In this document: positions 25,106 to 37,098 of the stretch, in pieces
Position numbering within the stretch: position 1 is the first letter of the stretch
How the letters are laid out: every line of letters starts with the position of its first letter
Origin: Candidatus Scatomonas pullistercoris
GTDB lineage: Bacteria; Bacillota; Clostridia; Lachnospirales; Lachnospiraceae
Reading direction: 5' to 3'
Assembly (NCBI GenBank): GCA_018713515.1
Contig: DVOO01000019.1
Coordinates: 1-64,000 of the forward strand
DNA: 64,000 bases
Position numbers and translations under genes: made by a program
The notes under the pieces: generated by a model
Database searches by the model: none
Seen by the model: only the letters and a program-made list of their open reading frames with translations
What the model was told of the DNA's origin: nothing

Positions 25106-25988
25106 GGTAAAATTTCTCCTCGTCATCTTTCAGAATTGCGGTTCCAATACCTTTATTTGTGAAGATCTCCAGCAGCAGGCAGTGAGGGATGCGCCCGTCC
25201 AGAATATGGACCCGGGATACGCCGTTATGAATGGCGTCAATACAGTTCTGCAGCTTGGGGATCATGCCTCCTCCCACATGGCCTTCTTCAATCAGCTTTG
25301 CGGCTCCCTGCAGCGTCAGCTCGGAGATCAGGCTGGAAGGATCGTCTTTATCCGCGTAGACTCCCTCGATATCCGTCAGGAAAGCCAGCTTTTCCGCATT
25401 CATGGCCTCTGCGATGGCACTGGCCGCATCGTCCGCGTTAATATTATAAGAGTGGAAATCATCGTCCATGCCGATGGGACAGACAACAGGCAGAAAATCC
25501 TTCTCCAGCAGATCGTAGAGCACCTTGGGATTTACCTTCTTGATCTCTCCCACATAACCGATATCCCGGCCGTCCGATAATTTCCGGTTCACCTTCAAAA
25601 GGCCGCCGTCCTTTCCGCTGATACCCACTCCCTGAACGCCCAGGGATTCGATCATGCTCACCAGTTCCTTATTTACTTTGTTCAGCACCATCTCTGCCAC
25701 TTCCATGGTATCCTCATCCGTCACCCGGAGTCCGTTGACAAATTTTGGCTCCATGCCGACCTTGCCCACCCAGCGGGAGATTTCCTTTCCGCCTCCGTGC
25801 ACAATGATGGGTTTAAAGCCTACCAGCTTCAGAAGAACCACATCCTTGATCACGTTTTTCTTCAGGGTCTCATCCACCATGGCGCTTCCGCCGTATTTTA
25901 CCACAATGACCTTCCTGTTAAATCGCTGGATATAAGGCAGCGCCTCGATGAGCACCTCCGCCTTGTCCAGATATTTCTGCATAACCAT
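25092..25988 (-). CDS. argB: N-acetylglutamate kinase
   Basis: The 298-aa amino-acid kinase has VVKYGGSAM near the N-terminus, [10 protein letters not shown], and the C-terminal VGGGMIPKL segment. It phosphorylates N-acetylglutamate, the second step of the route. The N-terminal helix ([15 protein letters not shown]) is of the type found in arginine-inhibited hexameric enzymes, so feedback inhibition is plausible. GAGGAT precedes the ATG. Confidence 0.95.
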   Translation of the reverse strand: MVMQKYLDKAEVLIEALPYIQRFNRKVIVVKYGGSAMVDETLKKNVIKDVVLLKLVGFKPIIVHGGGKEISRWVGKVGMEPKFVNGLRVTDEDTMEVAEMVLNKVNKELVSMIESLGVQGVGISGKDGGLLKVNRKLSDGRDIGYVGEIKKVNPKVLYDLLEKDFLPVVCPIGMDDDFHSYNINADDAASAIAEAMNAEKLAFLTDIEGVYADKDDPSSLISELTLQGAAKLIEEGHVGGGMIPKLQNCIDAIHNGVSRVHILDGRIPHCLLLEIFTNKGIGTAILKDDEEKFYHEDK

Positions 25989-26016
25989 AGCTTTTCATCC
26001 TCATTTCCGCGTTCTG

Positions 26017-27240
26017 TCAGGAACGATAGTCCGCATTAATCTTAATATAATCATAAGACAGGTCGCAGCCCCAGGCCGTGGCCGTCTCTTTTCCCATTTT
26101 GAGATCGGCAATGGCGGTTACTTCCGGCGCCGACAGGATCTCGGTGGCTTCCTCCTCGCTGTAGTCCAGCGCCACACCGTTTTCAATGATCTGAATTTTC
26201 CCCTTTTCGCTCTCGAAGAACAGATCCACCTTTTCAGGATCAAATTTTGCTCCGGAATACCCCATGGCACAGAGGATACGTCCCCAGTTGGCGTCATGCC
26301 CGAAGATGGCCGCTTTCGTCAGGTTGGAGGTGATCACCGACTTGGAAAGCGTCACAGCCTGTTCTCTGGTCTGAGCTCCCTGAATCTTCACTTCAAAGAG
26401 AGCCGTAGCCCCCTCCCCGTCCCCGGCAATCTTTTTCGCCAGCACTGTGTTCACTTCCCGGAGAGCTTCCAGGAACCGTTCATAATCCCCGTCCTTTTTA
26501 TTGATCACCGGATTCCCCGCCAGCCCGTTGGCCAGCAGCAGCACCGTATCGTTGGTGGAAGTATCTCCATCCACAGAGATCATGTTGTAGGTGTCCTTTA
26601 CGACATCCGACAGGGCCTCCTGCAGCATCTCCTTGGTAATATCCGCATCCGTGGTCAGAAAGGAAAGCATGGTGCACATGTTGGGATGAATCATGCCCGA
26701 TCCCTTGCACATGCCCCCGATGGTCACCGTCTTGCCGCCTATCTCCATGGTCACAGCGGCCTCCTTCTGTTTCGTGTCGGTGGTCATAATGGCCTGGGCC
26801 GCCTCCCTGGCTGCCTCCCTGGAATTGGACAGCAGCGGCACCAGCTTGCGGACACCCTCCTGTATTTTCTCAATGGGGAGCTGCTTTCCAATGACGCCTG
26901 TGGAAGCTACCAGTACAGAGCCCTCGGGGATGTGCAGTTCTTCCGCCGCTACCTTTGCCGTTTCGTGGCAGTAGGTATATCCCTTTTTCCCTGTACAGGC
27001 ATTGGCCACCCCGCTGTTGCAGACGATGGCCTGGGCTGTATCTCCGTCATACACAATCTCCTGATCCCATTTCACCGGTGCCGCCTTTACCAGATTGGTG
27101 GTAAAGGTTCCTGCCGCCACACAGGGAACGATGCTGTAAATCAGGGCCATGTCCTTTACATTTTCTTTTTTAATGCCGACGCTTCCCCCCGCCGCCTGAA
27201 ATCCAATCGCTGCTGTCACTCCGCCTTCAATTCTTTTCAT
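26017..27240 (-). CDS. argJ: Bifunctional ornithine acetyltransferase / N-acetylglutamate synthase
   Basis: The 407-aa protein shows the self-cleavage motif KGSGMIHPNMCTML, with the nucleophilic Thr that becomes the N-terminus of the beta chain; the residue before it is Cys rather than the common Ala. It recycles the acetyl group from N-acetylornithine to glutamate. The start is ATG 27240, behind AGGAGGAG; the longer frame to 27258 overlaps argC. No separate argA is seen. Confidence 0.95.
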   Translation of the reverse strand: MKRIEGGVTAAIGFQAAGGSVGIKKENVKDMALIYSIVPCVAAGTFTTNLVKAAPVKWDQEIVYDGDTAQAIVCNSGVANACTGKKGYTYCHETAKVAAEELHIPEGSVLVASTGVIGKQLPIEKIQEGVRKLVPLLSNSREAAREAAQAIMTTDTKQKEAAVTMEIGGKTVTIGGMCKGSGMIHPNMCTMLSFLTTDADITKEMLQEALSDVVKDTYNMISVDGDTSTNDTVLLLANGLAGNPVINKKDGDYERFLEALREVNTVLAKKIAGDGEGATALFEVKIQGAQTREQAVTLSKSVITSNLTKAAIFGHDANWGRILCAMGYSGAKFDPEKVDLFFESEKGKIQIIENGVALDYSEEEATEILSAPEVTAIADLKMGKETATAWGCDLSYDYIKINADYRS

Positions 27241-27254
27241 ACTCTCTCCTCCTC

Positions 27255-28295
27255 TCACGGGAATACCGGGGCCATCTGAAGGCCTGTATCTTCCGGGATT
27301 CCAAACATCAGATTCATATTCTGAACTGCCTGCCCGGCCGCTCCCTTTACCAGATTATCCAGAGCTCCCATCAAAATAACCCGGTTGGTCCTCCGGTCCA
27401 GTTTTATATTCAGGTCCACAAAGTTGCTGCCCTCCACCCAGCGGGTCTGAGGACACACATCGGGATCCAGCAGACGGATAAATTTCTCTTTGCCGTAATA
27501 TTTTTCATAGACGGCCCGGAGCTCCTCCTCTGTTGTCTCCCGGACCAGGGAGGCATAGGCTGTAACCAGGATTCCCCGGTTCATGGGAACCAGATGGGGC
27601 GTAAAGCTGATGGTCACCGGTTTTCCGGCCGCATAGGAAAGCTGCTCTTCGATTTCCGGTGTATGGCGGTGTGTCGTAACGCCGTAGGCCTTAATGCTTT
27701 CATTTACCTCGCAGAAGAGGTTGTCCACCTTTGCCCCTCTCCCGGCCCCGGAGGTTCCGGATTTGGCATCCACAATCAGTGTGTTTCCATCGATAAGTCC
27801 CTCCTTGATAAGAGGATAGGCGCTTAAAATAGAGCAGGTGGTATAGCAGCCGGGATTCGCCACCAGCCTGGCTCCCCGGATTTTCTCCCGGTTAATCTCG
27901 CAGAGCCCGTACACCGCTTCCGGCAGAAATTCCGGTGTGGGATGATGGATCTTATACCACGCCTCATATACCGCCGGATCTTTTATACGAAAATCCGCGC
28001 TCAGATCGATGATCCTGACCTTTGAAAGGATCTCCTCGTTCACAAGGGATGCGCACAGCCCCTGAGGCGTGGCCGTGAAGATTACATCCACTTCTCTGGC
28101 CAGCTCTTCCATATTGTCATCTCTGCACACATCCTCTACCAGACGGAACATATTCTGGTAGATGGAGGAATATTTCTTATCTATATAGCTTCTGGAACCA
28201 TACCATTTTATTTCCGCTTCTTTATGCCCCAGCAGCAGACGGACAATCTCCGCCCCTGCATAGCCGGTGGAACCGATAATTCCTGCTCTGATCAT
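27255..28295 (-). CDS. argC: N-acetyl-gamma-glutamyl-phosphate reductase
   Basis: The 346-aa protein has the Rossmann start IIGSTGYAGAEIVRLL and the catalytic Cys in NPGCYTT. It reduces acetylglutamyl phosphate with NADPH. It is the first gene of the operon, behind GGAAGGAG. Two promoters lie upstream (28352-28380 and 28454-28482), the distal one matching an arginine-type operator, with a hairpin between them. The stop of a 46-codon upstream frame overlaps its start codon. Confidence 0.95.
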   Translation of the reverse strand: MIRAGIIGSTGYAGAEIVRLLLGHKEAEIKWYGSRSYIDKKYSSIYQNMFRLVEDVCRDDNMEELAREVDVIFTATPQGLCASLVNEEILSKVRIIDLSADFRIKDPAVYEAWYKIHHPTPEFLPEAVYGLCEINREKIRGARLVANPGCYTTCSILSAYPLIKEGLIDGNTLIVDAKSGTSGAGRGAKVDNLFCEVNESIKAYGVTTHRHTPEIEEQLSYAAGKPVTISFTPHLVPMNRGILVTAYASLVRETTEEELRAVYEKYYGKEKFIRLLDPDVCPQTRWVEGSNFVDLNIKLDRRTNRVILMGALDNLVKGAAGQAVQNMNLMFGIPEDTGLQMAPVFP

Positions 28296-28432
28296 ACTGT
28301 CTCTCCTTCCATGGCTGTCCGATTCCGGCAGCGCTCCTTTTTCCTGATGATACTATAATACCACTTTTCTTCCCTGTAAAGATACTGCTGAAAATAAAAT
28401 ACCCTCCGGCTCCGGATGGGGTCCTCCTGCAT
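28292..28432 (-). CDS. Possible Arg-rich leader ORF of the argC operon
   Basis: A 46-codon frame opens at ATG 28432, about 15 bases after the distal promoter start, and ends with a TGA that overlaps the argC ATG. Eight of the 46 codons are Arg, and several lie inside the hairpin at 28391-28421 (DPIRSRRVFYF). There is no strong ribosome-binding site (only AGAAGAA). It might be a leader peptide used for attenuation or coupling, or an accidental frame. Confidence 0.25.
   Translation of the reverse strand: MQEDPIRSRRVFYFQQYLYREEKWYYSIIRKKERCRNRTAMEGETV
28352..28380 (-). promoter_or_regulatory. Proximal promoter of argC (P2)
   Basis: TTTACA (28375-28380) and TATAGT (28352-28357) on the minus strand with a 17-base spacer; the predicted start lies about 50 bases before the argC ATG. 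Confidence 0.6.
28391..28421 (-). terminator. Attenuator-like hairpin between the two argC promoters
   Basis: A GC-rich stem (CCC-TCCG / CGGA-GGG, 28402-28421) is followed on the minus strand by TATTTTATTTT. It would stop transcripts from the distal promoter but not from the proximal one. The stem is short, so this is tentative. Confidence 0.4.
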
Positions 28433-28445
28433 ATTTCTTCTGCAC

Positions 28446-28483
28446 GTTGCATAATTATACATCTTTCTTTTAGATTATGCAAC
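28446..28483 (-). promoter_or_regulatory. Distal argC promoter (P1) within an arginine-operator-like inverted repeat
   Basis: TTGCAT (28477-28482) and a perfect TATAAT (28454-28459), 17-base spacer, minus strand. Perfect 10-base inverted arms GTTGCATAAT (28446-28455) and ATTATGCAAC (28474-28483) cover both elements. The -10 side also reads as TGTATAATTATGCA, close to ARG-box palindromes bound by ArgR/AhrC. No argR gene is in the window. Confidence 0.6.
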
Positions 28484-28510
28484 CCCCTTTCCGCGTTCAC
28501 CTTATTCTTC

Positions 28511-28525
28511 AATTTTTTCAAAATT
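28511..28525 (+). promoter_or_regulatory. CodY-box-like sequence upstream of argG
   Basis: AATTTTTTCAAAATT matches the CodY consensus at 13 of 15 positions. It lies about 60 bases before the argG -35, between the divergent arginine promoters. Confidence 0.35.
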
Positions 28526-28583
28526 CAAGTGAGTGTTCCTGTATTTTTCTCCCGAATTCACACAAGAAAATACGAAAAAGCTC

Positions 28584-28612
28584 TTGCATATTTTTTCTTT
28601 TTGATGTATATT
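28584..28612 (+). promoter_or_regulatory. argG promoter with ARG-box-like spacing
   Basis: TTGCAT (28584-28589) and TATATT (28607-28612) with a 17-base spacer. TTGCATA and GATGTATA are separated by exactly 12 bases, the same arrangement as at the distal argC promoter, pointing to shared control by an arginine repressor. Confidence 0.6.
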
Positions 28613-28648
28613 TACTTCCAGTTAATTCAAACCCAAGGAGGAATTATT

Positions 28649-29875
28649 ATGAGCGAAAAAGTTGTACTGGCCTATTCCGGCGGACTGGACACCACTGCGA
28701 TCATCCCGTGGCTGAAGGAAACCTTCGGCTATGAAGTAGTCTGCTGCTGTATCGACTGCGGACAGGGAAATGAACTGGACGGTCTGGACGAGAGAGCCAA
28801 ATTATCCGGAGCCTCCAAATTATATATTGAAGATGTTACCGATGAATTCTGCGAGGATTTTATTATGCCCTGCGTGGAGGCAGGCGCAGTCTACGAGCAC
28901 AAATATCTGCTGGGCACTTCCATGGCCCGTCCGGTGATTGCCAAAAAGCTGGTGGAAATCGCGCGCAAAGAGGGGGCTGTTGCCATCTGTCACGGCGCTA
29001 CTGGCAAGGGCAACGACCAGATTCGTTTTGAACTGGGCATCAAAGCTCTGGCCCCGGACATCAAGGTCATCGCTCCCTGGCGCATGCCGGAGCTTTGGAA
29101 GATGGACTCCCGAGAGGCAGAGATGGAATACTGCAGGGCCCACGGCATCGACCTTCCCTTTGCCGCCGACAGCAGCTACAGCCGCGACCGGAACCTGTGG
29201 CATATCAGCCACGAAGGACTGGAGCTGGAGGATCCGGCCAATGAGCCCAACTATGACCATATGCTGGTACTGAGCGTAACTCCGGAAAAGGCTCCCGACA
29301 AGGAAACCGAGATCAGCATGACCTTCGAAAAAGGTGTCCCCAAGACTCTGAATGGAAAAGCCATGAAGGTATCCGATATCATCCGGGAACTGAACCGGCT
29401 GGGCGGAGAAAACGGCATCGGTATTATTGATATTGTGGAAAACCGCGTAGTGGGCATGAAATCCAGGGGTGTCTACGAGACTCCCGGCGGCACCATCCTC
29501 ATGGCCGCCCACGACCAGCTGGAAGAGCTGATTCTGGACCGCGAGACCATGGAAGCTAAAAAGAAGCTGGGAAGCCAGCTGGCTCAGGTGGTTTATGAAG
29601 GAAAATGGTTTACCCCCCTGCGGGAGGCGATTCAGGCCTTCGTAGAATCCACCCAGAAATATGTGACCGGCGAAGTAAAGATGAAGCTGTACAAGGGCAA
29701 CATCATCAAAGCCGGAACCACTTCTCCCTACAGCCTGTACAATGAGTCCCTGGCTTCCTTCAAAACCGGCGACATGTACGATCACCAGGATGCCTCCGGC
29801 TTCATTACGCTTTTTGGCCTGCCTCTGAAGGTCCGCGCCATGAAGCTGCAGGAAGTGGAGACGAATCAGAAATAA
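28649..29875 (+). CDS. argG: Argininosuccinate synthase
   Basis: The 408-aa protein has the PP-loop AYSGGLDTTAII at the N-terminus, GATGKGNDQIRFE, and FAADSSYSRDRNLW. It condenses citrulline and aspartate using ATP. ATG 28649 is chosen: AAGGAGG is 7 bases upstream, and the longer frame opens upstream of the promoter. It stands divergently from argCJBD; no argH follows, so the last step is encoded elsewhere. Confidence 0.95.
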   Translation: MSEKVVLAYSGGLDTTAIIPWLKETFGYEVVCCCIDCGQGNELDGLDERAKLSGASKLYIEDVTDEFCEDFIMPCVEAGAVYEHKYLLGTSMARPVIAKKLVEIARKEGAVAICHGATGKGNDQIRFELGIKALAPDIKVIAPWRMPELWKMDSREAEMEYCRAHGIDLPFAADSSYSRDRNLWHISHEGLELEDPANEPNYDHMLVLSVTPEKAPDKETEISMTFEKGVPKTLNGKAMKVSDIIRELNRLGGENGIGIIDIVENRVVGMKSRGVYETPGGTILMAAHDQLEELILDRETMEAKKKLGSQLAQVVYEGKWFTPLREAIQAFVESTQKYVTGEVKMKLYKGNIIKAGTTSPYSLYNESLASFKTGDMYDHQDASGFITLFGLPLKVRAMKLQEVETNQK

Positions 29876-29899
29876 CACGGGGCTTCATGCCTGTAAAAG

Positions 29900-29955
29900 A
29901 AATCCCCGCGGGAACACGGAATTCCATGAGATTCCGTGTTCCCGCGGGGATTTTC
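29900..29955. terminator. Bidirectional terminator between argG and the alcohol dehydrogenase gene
   Basis: A 23-base nearly perfect stem (from 29900 to 29922 and 29931 to 29954) with TTTT on the plus side and a T-rich end on the minus side. It serves both converging genes. Confidence 0.85.
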
Positions 29956-29982
29956 TGCAGCCGCAGCTTCTGCCCCTGCCGG

Positions 29983-31158
29983 TTATCTGGCCATATGATA
30001 AATTTCCAGCACTTCCTCCGCTCCCAGCGGTTTCAGACGCGACAGCTTCACCGTATCGTTCATGGTGGCATTCAGGGACAGTTCCCTTAAATCCTCCTCA
30101 GAGGGATCCACGCCCAGCTCTGTCAGGCTTGTAGGCATGCCGATAGCGCGGAAATACGCCTCTGTGGCCTCTATACCCGCCAGCGCCGCTTCTTTTTCGT
30201 CCTCCTTCCGGATTCCCCAGACCTTATCTGCAAACCGGGCAAAACGTCCCGCAGCGCTGCTGTACTGATATCTGGCCCAGGAGCCCCAGACTGCCGCCAG
30301 ACTGGCCCCGTGAGCCACATCATACTTCGCGCCCAGCGCCTGCCCCAGCTTATGCACGGAAAAATCCTTTCCTCTTCCGGCCTCTGTCAGATTGTTATGG
30401 GAGATGCTGGAACACCACATAACCTCCGCCATGGCATCGTAATCCTCTTTGTTCTTCATGACCAGTCTTCCGTTCTCAATAACGGTCCGCAGCAGACCCT
30501 CGGAGATTTCATCGGTAAGCTGGCATTTGATGCCGGGAATAAAGTATCTTTCCATAGTATGCATCATGATATCCGTGATGCCGCAGGCAAGCTGATATTC
30601 CGGCAGCGTAAAGGCAAGCTCCGGATTCATGACCGCGAATTTCACCCGGTTAAAGACCGTATTAATCCCCGATTTTTTCCCGATGGCTTCATTTGTCAGC
30701 ACTGCGGAATCACTCATCTCGCTGCCCGCTGCGGCAATGGTCAGCACCACCCCCACCGGCGTGGATTTCGTCAGCGGCACCTTTTTTGTCCAGATATCCC
30801 AGAGCTTTTTATCGGGATTGGCAGCCCCGTGGGCAATCCCCTTGGCCGTGTCAATGGCGCTTCCGCCTCCCACTGCCAGGATAAAATCCGCCCCGAAAGC
30901 AATCGCCTTCCGGACCCCTTCTTCCGCAAAAGCAAGACGGGGATTCGGCTTGACTCCGCCGAACTCTTCGTACGCAATCCCCTCTTTTTTCAGAGATTCT
31001 TCCACACGCCCGATCAGGCCGCTCCGAACCGCGCTTCCCCCTCCATAAACCAGGAGCACCCGGCTGCCGCCCCATTTTTTCACCTCGGCGCCTGTCTCTT
31101 TTTCCGTATCCTTTCCGAAAATCACTTCTGTTGGTGCGTACTGTACAAAATTCTGCAT
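29983..31158 (-). CDS. Iron-containing alcohol dehydrogenase
   Basis: The 391-aa protein belongs to the Fe-dependent alcohol dehydrogenase family, near the butanol dehydrogenase (BdhA/YqhD-like) branch. It has VYGGGSAVRSG and VGGGSAIDTAKGIAHG for NAD(P) binding and C-terminal His-rich segments (HNNLTEAG, HGASLAAVWGSW) for the metal. It probably reduces aldehydes. It follows the nitrilase gene by 3 bases and is the last gene of a four-gene run. Confidence 0.9.
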   Translation of the reverse strand: MQNFVQYAPTEVIFGKDTEKETGAEVKKWGGSRVLLVYGGGSAVRSGLIGRVEESLKKEGIAYEEFGGVKPNPRLAFAEEGVRKAIAFGADFILAVGGGSAIDTAKGIAHGAANPDKKLWDIWTKKVPLTKSTPVGVVLTIAAAGSEMSDSAVLTNEAIGKKSGINTVFNRVKFAVMNPELAFTLPEYQLACGITDIMMHTMERYFIPGIKCQLTDEISEGLLRTVIENGRLVMKNKEDYDAMAEVMWCSSISHNNLTEAGRGKDFSVHKLGQALGAKYDVAHGASLAAVWGSWARYQYSSAAGRFARFADKVWGIRKEDEKEAALAGIEATEAYFRAIGMPTSLTELGVDPSEEDLRELSLNATMNDTVKLSRLKPLGAEEVLEIYHMAR

Positions 31159-31161
31159 CTG

Positions 31162-32016
31162 TCACTCTCCTCCTTCATCAAAAAACTGCATGCTGCTGCT
31201 TCGCAGATCATACACATCATCCCGTATATTGGCCAGGGAAGGCAGCTGTCTGCGCACCTGGCTCAGATAATTCATATCTATTTCCCCCAGAAGAACTCCT
31301 GGTTTTTCTCCCAGCTGTCCCAAAATATTCCCCCAGGGGTCAATGAGCATTGTATGTCCCCAGGAACGGAAAGCAGGTTTGTTTCCGCACTGGCCCACCG
31401 CCGCCACGTAACAGGTATTTTCAATGGCTCTGGCCCGCAGCAGCGGCTCCCAGTGCGCTTTCCCTGTTTCCGCCGTAAAATTGGCGCAGTTGATCAGCAG
31501 CCCCGCCCCCAGTCTGGCCATCAGCCGGAACTGTTCCGGGAACCGCAGATCATAGCAGATAGAAAGCCCCAGAGTACAGAGCTCTGTGTCCACCAGGGCA
31601 ATCCTGTCCCCTCCGGTAATCTCATCGGATTCCCGATAGCTGGGACCATCTGCAATCTCCACATCAAACAGATGCAGCTTGCTGTAATAGCCGCAGAGAG
31701 AACCGTCCGGCGCAAACACAAGACTTGTATTCCGGATCCGGCCGCTTTCCGTTTTCTGCGTCATGCTGCCGCAGTGCAGATAGATTCCGTATCTGGCCGC
31801 CTGCTCCTGAAAAAAATCCGTCACCGGCCCCGGCACCCGCGTGGCATGTCTCCGAAAATCCACCCCTACGTAATCGGCTGTTTCCGGAAGGATCACCAGG
31901 GAGGCTCCTTCCCCGGCCGCCTGCCGGATCAGATCTCCCGCGGCCTTTTTGTTATCTGACCAGAGATCCCGGCTGTCCATCTGGATCAGCCCTGCCGTAA
32001 ATTTTTCCCGATGCAT
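31162..32016 (-). CDS. Carbon-nitrogen hydrolase (nitrilase superfamily)
   Basis: The 284-aa protein has the Glu-Lys-Cys triad of the superfamily: Glu in ILPETADY, Lys in YSKLHLFD and Cys in SICYDLRFPE. It resembles omega-amidase (YafV/Nit2) and deaminated-glutathione-amidase relatives, which remove toxic amides in metabolite repair. The exact substrate cannot be told. It lies between the HD-domain and Fe-alcohol-dehydrogenase genes in one transcript. Confidence 0.87.
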   Translation of the reverse strand: MHREKFTAGLIQMDSRDLWSDNKKAAGDLIRQAAGEGASLVILPETADYVGVDFRRHATRVPGPVTDFFQEQAARYGIYLHCGSMTQKTESGRIRNTSLVFAPDGSLCGYYSKLHLFDVEIADGPSYRESDEITGGDRIALVDTELCTLGLSICYDLRFPEQFRLMARLGAGLLINCANFTAETGKAHWEPLLRARAIENTCYVAAVGQCGNKPAFRSWGHTMLIDPWGNILGQLGEKPGVLLGEIDMNYLSQVRRQLPSLANIRDDVYDLRSSSMQFFDEGGE

Positions 32017-32039
32017 AGACTCCCCTCCCTTCTGCCTGT

Positions 32040-32531
32040 TTACAATCCGAACATCCTGCGCAACAGGTCTGTTCCGCTCTTTGTTCTGAAAATTTTTTCT
32101 TCCGCTGCCCGCACCGCGTGCAGTCCCGAGTGATCCTCATAAAGATTCACCAGAAAATCCGCCTCCACGAGAATCTGGTAATCCACTCCCTCGATATCGT
32201 GATACGTATGGTGATGTCCCACCAGATAGCAGATCCGCTCCACGTCCTCCGGATCCAGTCCGGTCTTCTCCAGCAGCTTTCTCGCTTCTGCAGGCCCCTC
32301 CTGCTCCTGCAGCTTTCCGCTGCTGCTCCCGAATTTTTCCTCTGCAGCCTTAATTCCAATATCATGTACATAGGCAGCGGCCTCCAGCCGCTGCTGGACA
32401 GCCGCGTCCAGCCCCTCCCTATGACCAATCAGCCGGGCAAAAGCGTGCACTTTGACGAAATGCTGGATTCTCCGGGGATCGCCCTGAAAGTATTCCACCA
32501 TCTGCGCAAATATTCTGTCCAACAAATCCAT
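32040..32531 (-). CDS. HD-domain phosphohydrolase
   Basis: The 163-aa protein shows the HD metal site: HFVKVHAFARLIG near residue 24, then AAYVHDIGI with the His-Asp pair near residue 55, and GHHHTYHD around 105. Small HD proteins hydrolyse phosphate esters of nucleotides or related compounds; the substrate is unknown. It follows the amidase gene by 25 bases. Confidence 0.85.
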   Translation of the reverse strand: MDLLDRIFAQMVEYFQGDPRRIQHFVKVHAFARLIGHREGLDAAVQQRLEAAAYVHDIGIKAAEEKFGSSSGKLQEQEGPAEARKLLEKTGLDPEDVERICYLVGHHHTYHDIEGVDYQILVEADFLVNLYEDHSGLHAVRAAEEKIFRTKSGTDLLRRMFGL

Positions 32532-32556
32532 CTGCTCTCCTTTCCGGCCGGAATAC

Positions 32557-33294
32557 TCAGCCAGCCTCCGCTTCTATAGCGGCCATCCGTGCTGCGGTAT
32601 CCTGGCGGAACTGTTCCCAGGCGTCCGGATGGTCTACGAAATATTTGGGGCACTCTTTTCCTGTTACATCGTAATGCCGGATCACCTGATCCGCCGGTAC
32701 CTGGAAATTCTCGCAGAGCCATGCGGTCAGCTGCACCAGCGACTGATAGGTGGCATCTGTGAACTGTCCGCTGTCATCCGGATGACAGCATTCAATCGAC
32801 AGCGTATCACTGTTCCTGAAATTAGACGCGTAGGATATCTCAGAGCTGGGCAGGCACTGGATAATCTCCCCCTCCAGGCCAATCACAAAATGACTGCTGG
32901 CATACGTCGCTCCCGTATCCTTCAGCCCCTCAAAATAATTTCTATTTTCCTGCGCGGTCGTTCCCGGATTTGCCGTATAATGGATGACGATGCCTCCAAT
33001 ATCCTCCAGAGGAATCTGCGGCCTGGAATATTCATTGGGAGTCAGAAGCTGTACGTCCATTTCCGGCATCAGGGCTTCCAGATCCCCGGTCTGCGCATCC
33101 ATGCGAAGACTTTTTTCATAATTCTCCTGCTCCGCCACCCCGCCCGTCTCCCCGGCCGCTGTCGTGATCCCCCTGTTTCTTACCAGAAGCAGGCCTGCGG
33201 CACACAGCAAGGAGATGGTGACTGCTGCCCCCACCCGCAGATTCCTCTGCCGCCGCCTTGCTTTCTTTGTCATACGTCTTTTCTTTCTCCCCAT
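32557..33294 (-). CDS. N-acetylmuramoyl-L-alanine amidase, membrane-anchored
   Basis: The 245-aa protein has a basic N-terminus (RRMTKKARRRQRN), a single membrane segment at about 21-41, a linker, and an Amidase_2 (PGRP-like) domain from about 95. Zinc ligands appear in IVIHYTAN and VIRHYDVTGKECPKYF. It should cleave the peptide from muramic acid outside the cell, in wall turnover or spore germination. It is the first gene of the run with HD, nitrilase and Fe-alcohol dehydrogenase, a combination with no clear functional logic. Confidence 0.87.
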   Translation of the reverse strand: MGRKKRRMTKKARRRQRNLRVGAAVTISLLCAAGLLLVRNRGITTAAGETGGVAEQENYEKSLRMDAQTGDLEALMPEMDVQLLTPNEYSRPQIPLEDIGGIVIHYTANPGTTAQENRNYFEGLKDTGATYASSHFVIGLEGEIIQCLPSSEISYASNFRNSDTLSIECCHPDDSGQFTDATYQSLVQLTAWLCENFQVPADQVIRHYDVTGKECPKYFVDHPDAWEQFRQDTAARMAAIEAEAG

Positions 33295-33311
33295 ACTGTA
33301 CCCTTCATATA

Positions 33312-33355
33312 CAAAGGAAGGCCGCGCGGATCCCTTATAGGTGTCCGCCGGCCTT
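33312..33355 (-). terminator. Terminator of guaB
   Basis: Arms AAGGCCG-CGGA / TCCG-GCGGCCTT (33318-33330 and 33344-33355) followed on the minus strand by CCTTTGT; it starts 7 bases after the guaB stop. The T tract is short. Confidence 0.6.
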
Positions 33356-33362
33356 CTATCAG

Positions 33363-34901
<1,539 letters not shown>

Positions 34902-34910
34902 TTAACACAA

Positions 34911-34942
34911 ACAGGAGCCATCGTCTATACGATGACTCCTGT
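34911..34942 (-). terminator. Second terminator-like hairpin downstream of groEL
   Basis: Arms ACAGGAG-CATCGT / ACGATG-CTCCTGT (34911-34942) followed by TTTGTGTT on the minus strand. It lies between the repeat copy and the guaB promoter, insulating guaB from groEL read-through. Confidence 0.55.
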
Positions 34943-34957
34943 ATCTTTACCCAATAT

Positions 34958-35067
34958 GCCGCCAATACTCGCACTCCGGGCTTCCGCCCTCCCTGCTCCT
35001 ATTGCCTGATCCATCCGATGGCCATATGCTTTCGCATGCACGCATGCTGCGCATATGACCGCCGTCT
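34958..35067. repeat. 110-bp repeat, copy 1
   Basis: Identical by eye to 35120-35229, with a period of 162 bases. It contains nested palindromes (CATATG, GCATGC) and a GC-rich block. A 92-codon frame spans both copies but has no ribosome-binding site and simply repeats the same peptide; such frames are typical of intergenic repeat elements. Probably a REP/MITE-like element. Confidence 0.85.
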
Positions 35068-35078
35068 TTCTCACAGTA

Positions 35079-35121
35079 AAATAAAAAGCGGCTGTTCCGC
35101 ACTTCGTGCTCTCACAGCCGC
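35079..35121 (-). terminator. Main terminator of groES-groEL
   Basis: Arms GCGGCTGT (35088-35095) and ACAGCCGC (35114-35121) followed on the minus strand by TTTTTATTTT. It lies between the two repeat copies. Confidence 0.8.
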
Positions 35122-35229
35122 CGCCAATACTCGCACTCCGGGCTTCCGCCCTCCCTGCTCCTATTGCCTGATCCATCCGATGGCCATATGCTTTCGCATG
35201 CACGCATGCTGCGCATATGACCGCCGTCT
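35120..35229. repeat. 110-bp repeat, copy 2
   Basis: Second identical copy, ending 11 bases before the groEL stop codon. The pair flanks the groEL terminator, so the repeat-terminator unit looks like a duplication or two insertions of one element. Confidence 0.85.
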
Positions 35230-35240
35230 GGATTTTTATT

Positions 35241-37098
<1,858 letters not shown>

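Noticed and set aside
34925-35203. 92-codon minus-strand frame repeating one peptide twice
   Set aside because: It only reflects the 110-bp DNA repeat; it contains the groEL terminator and has no ribosome-binding site.
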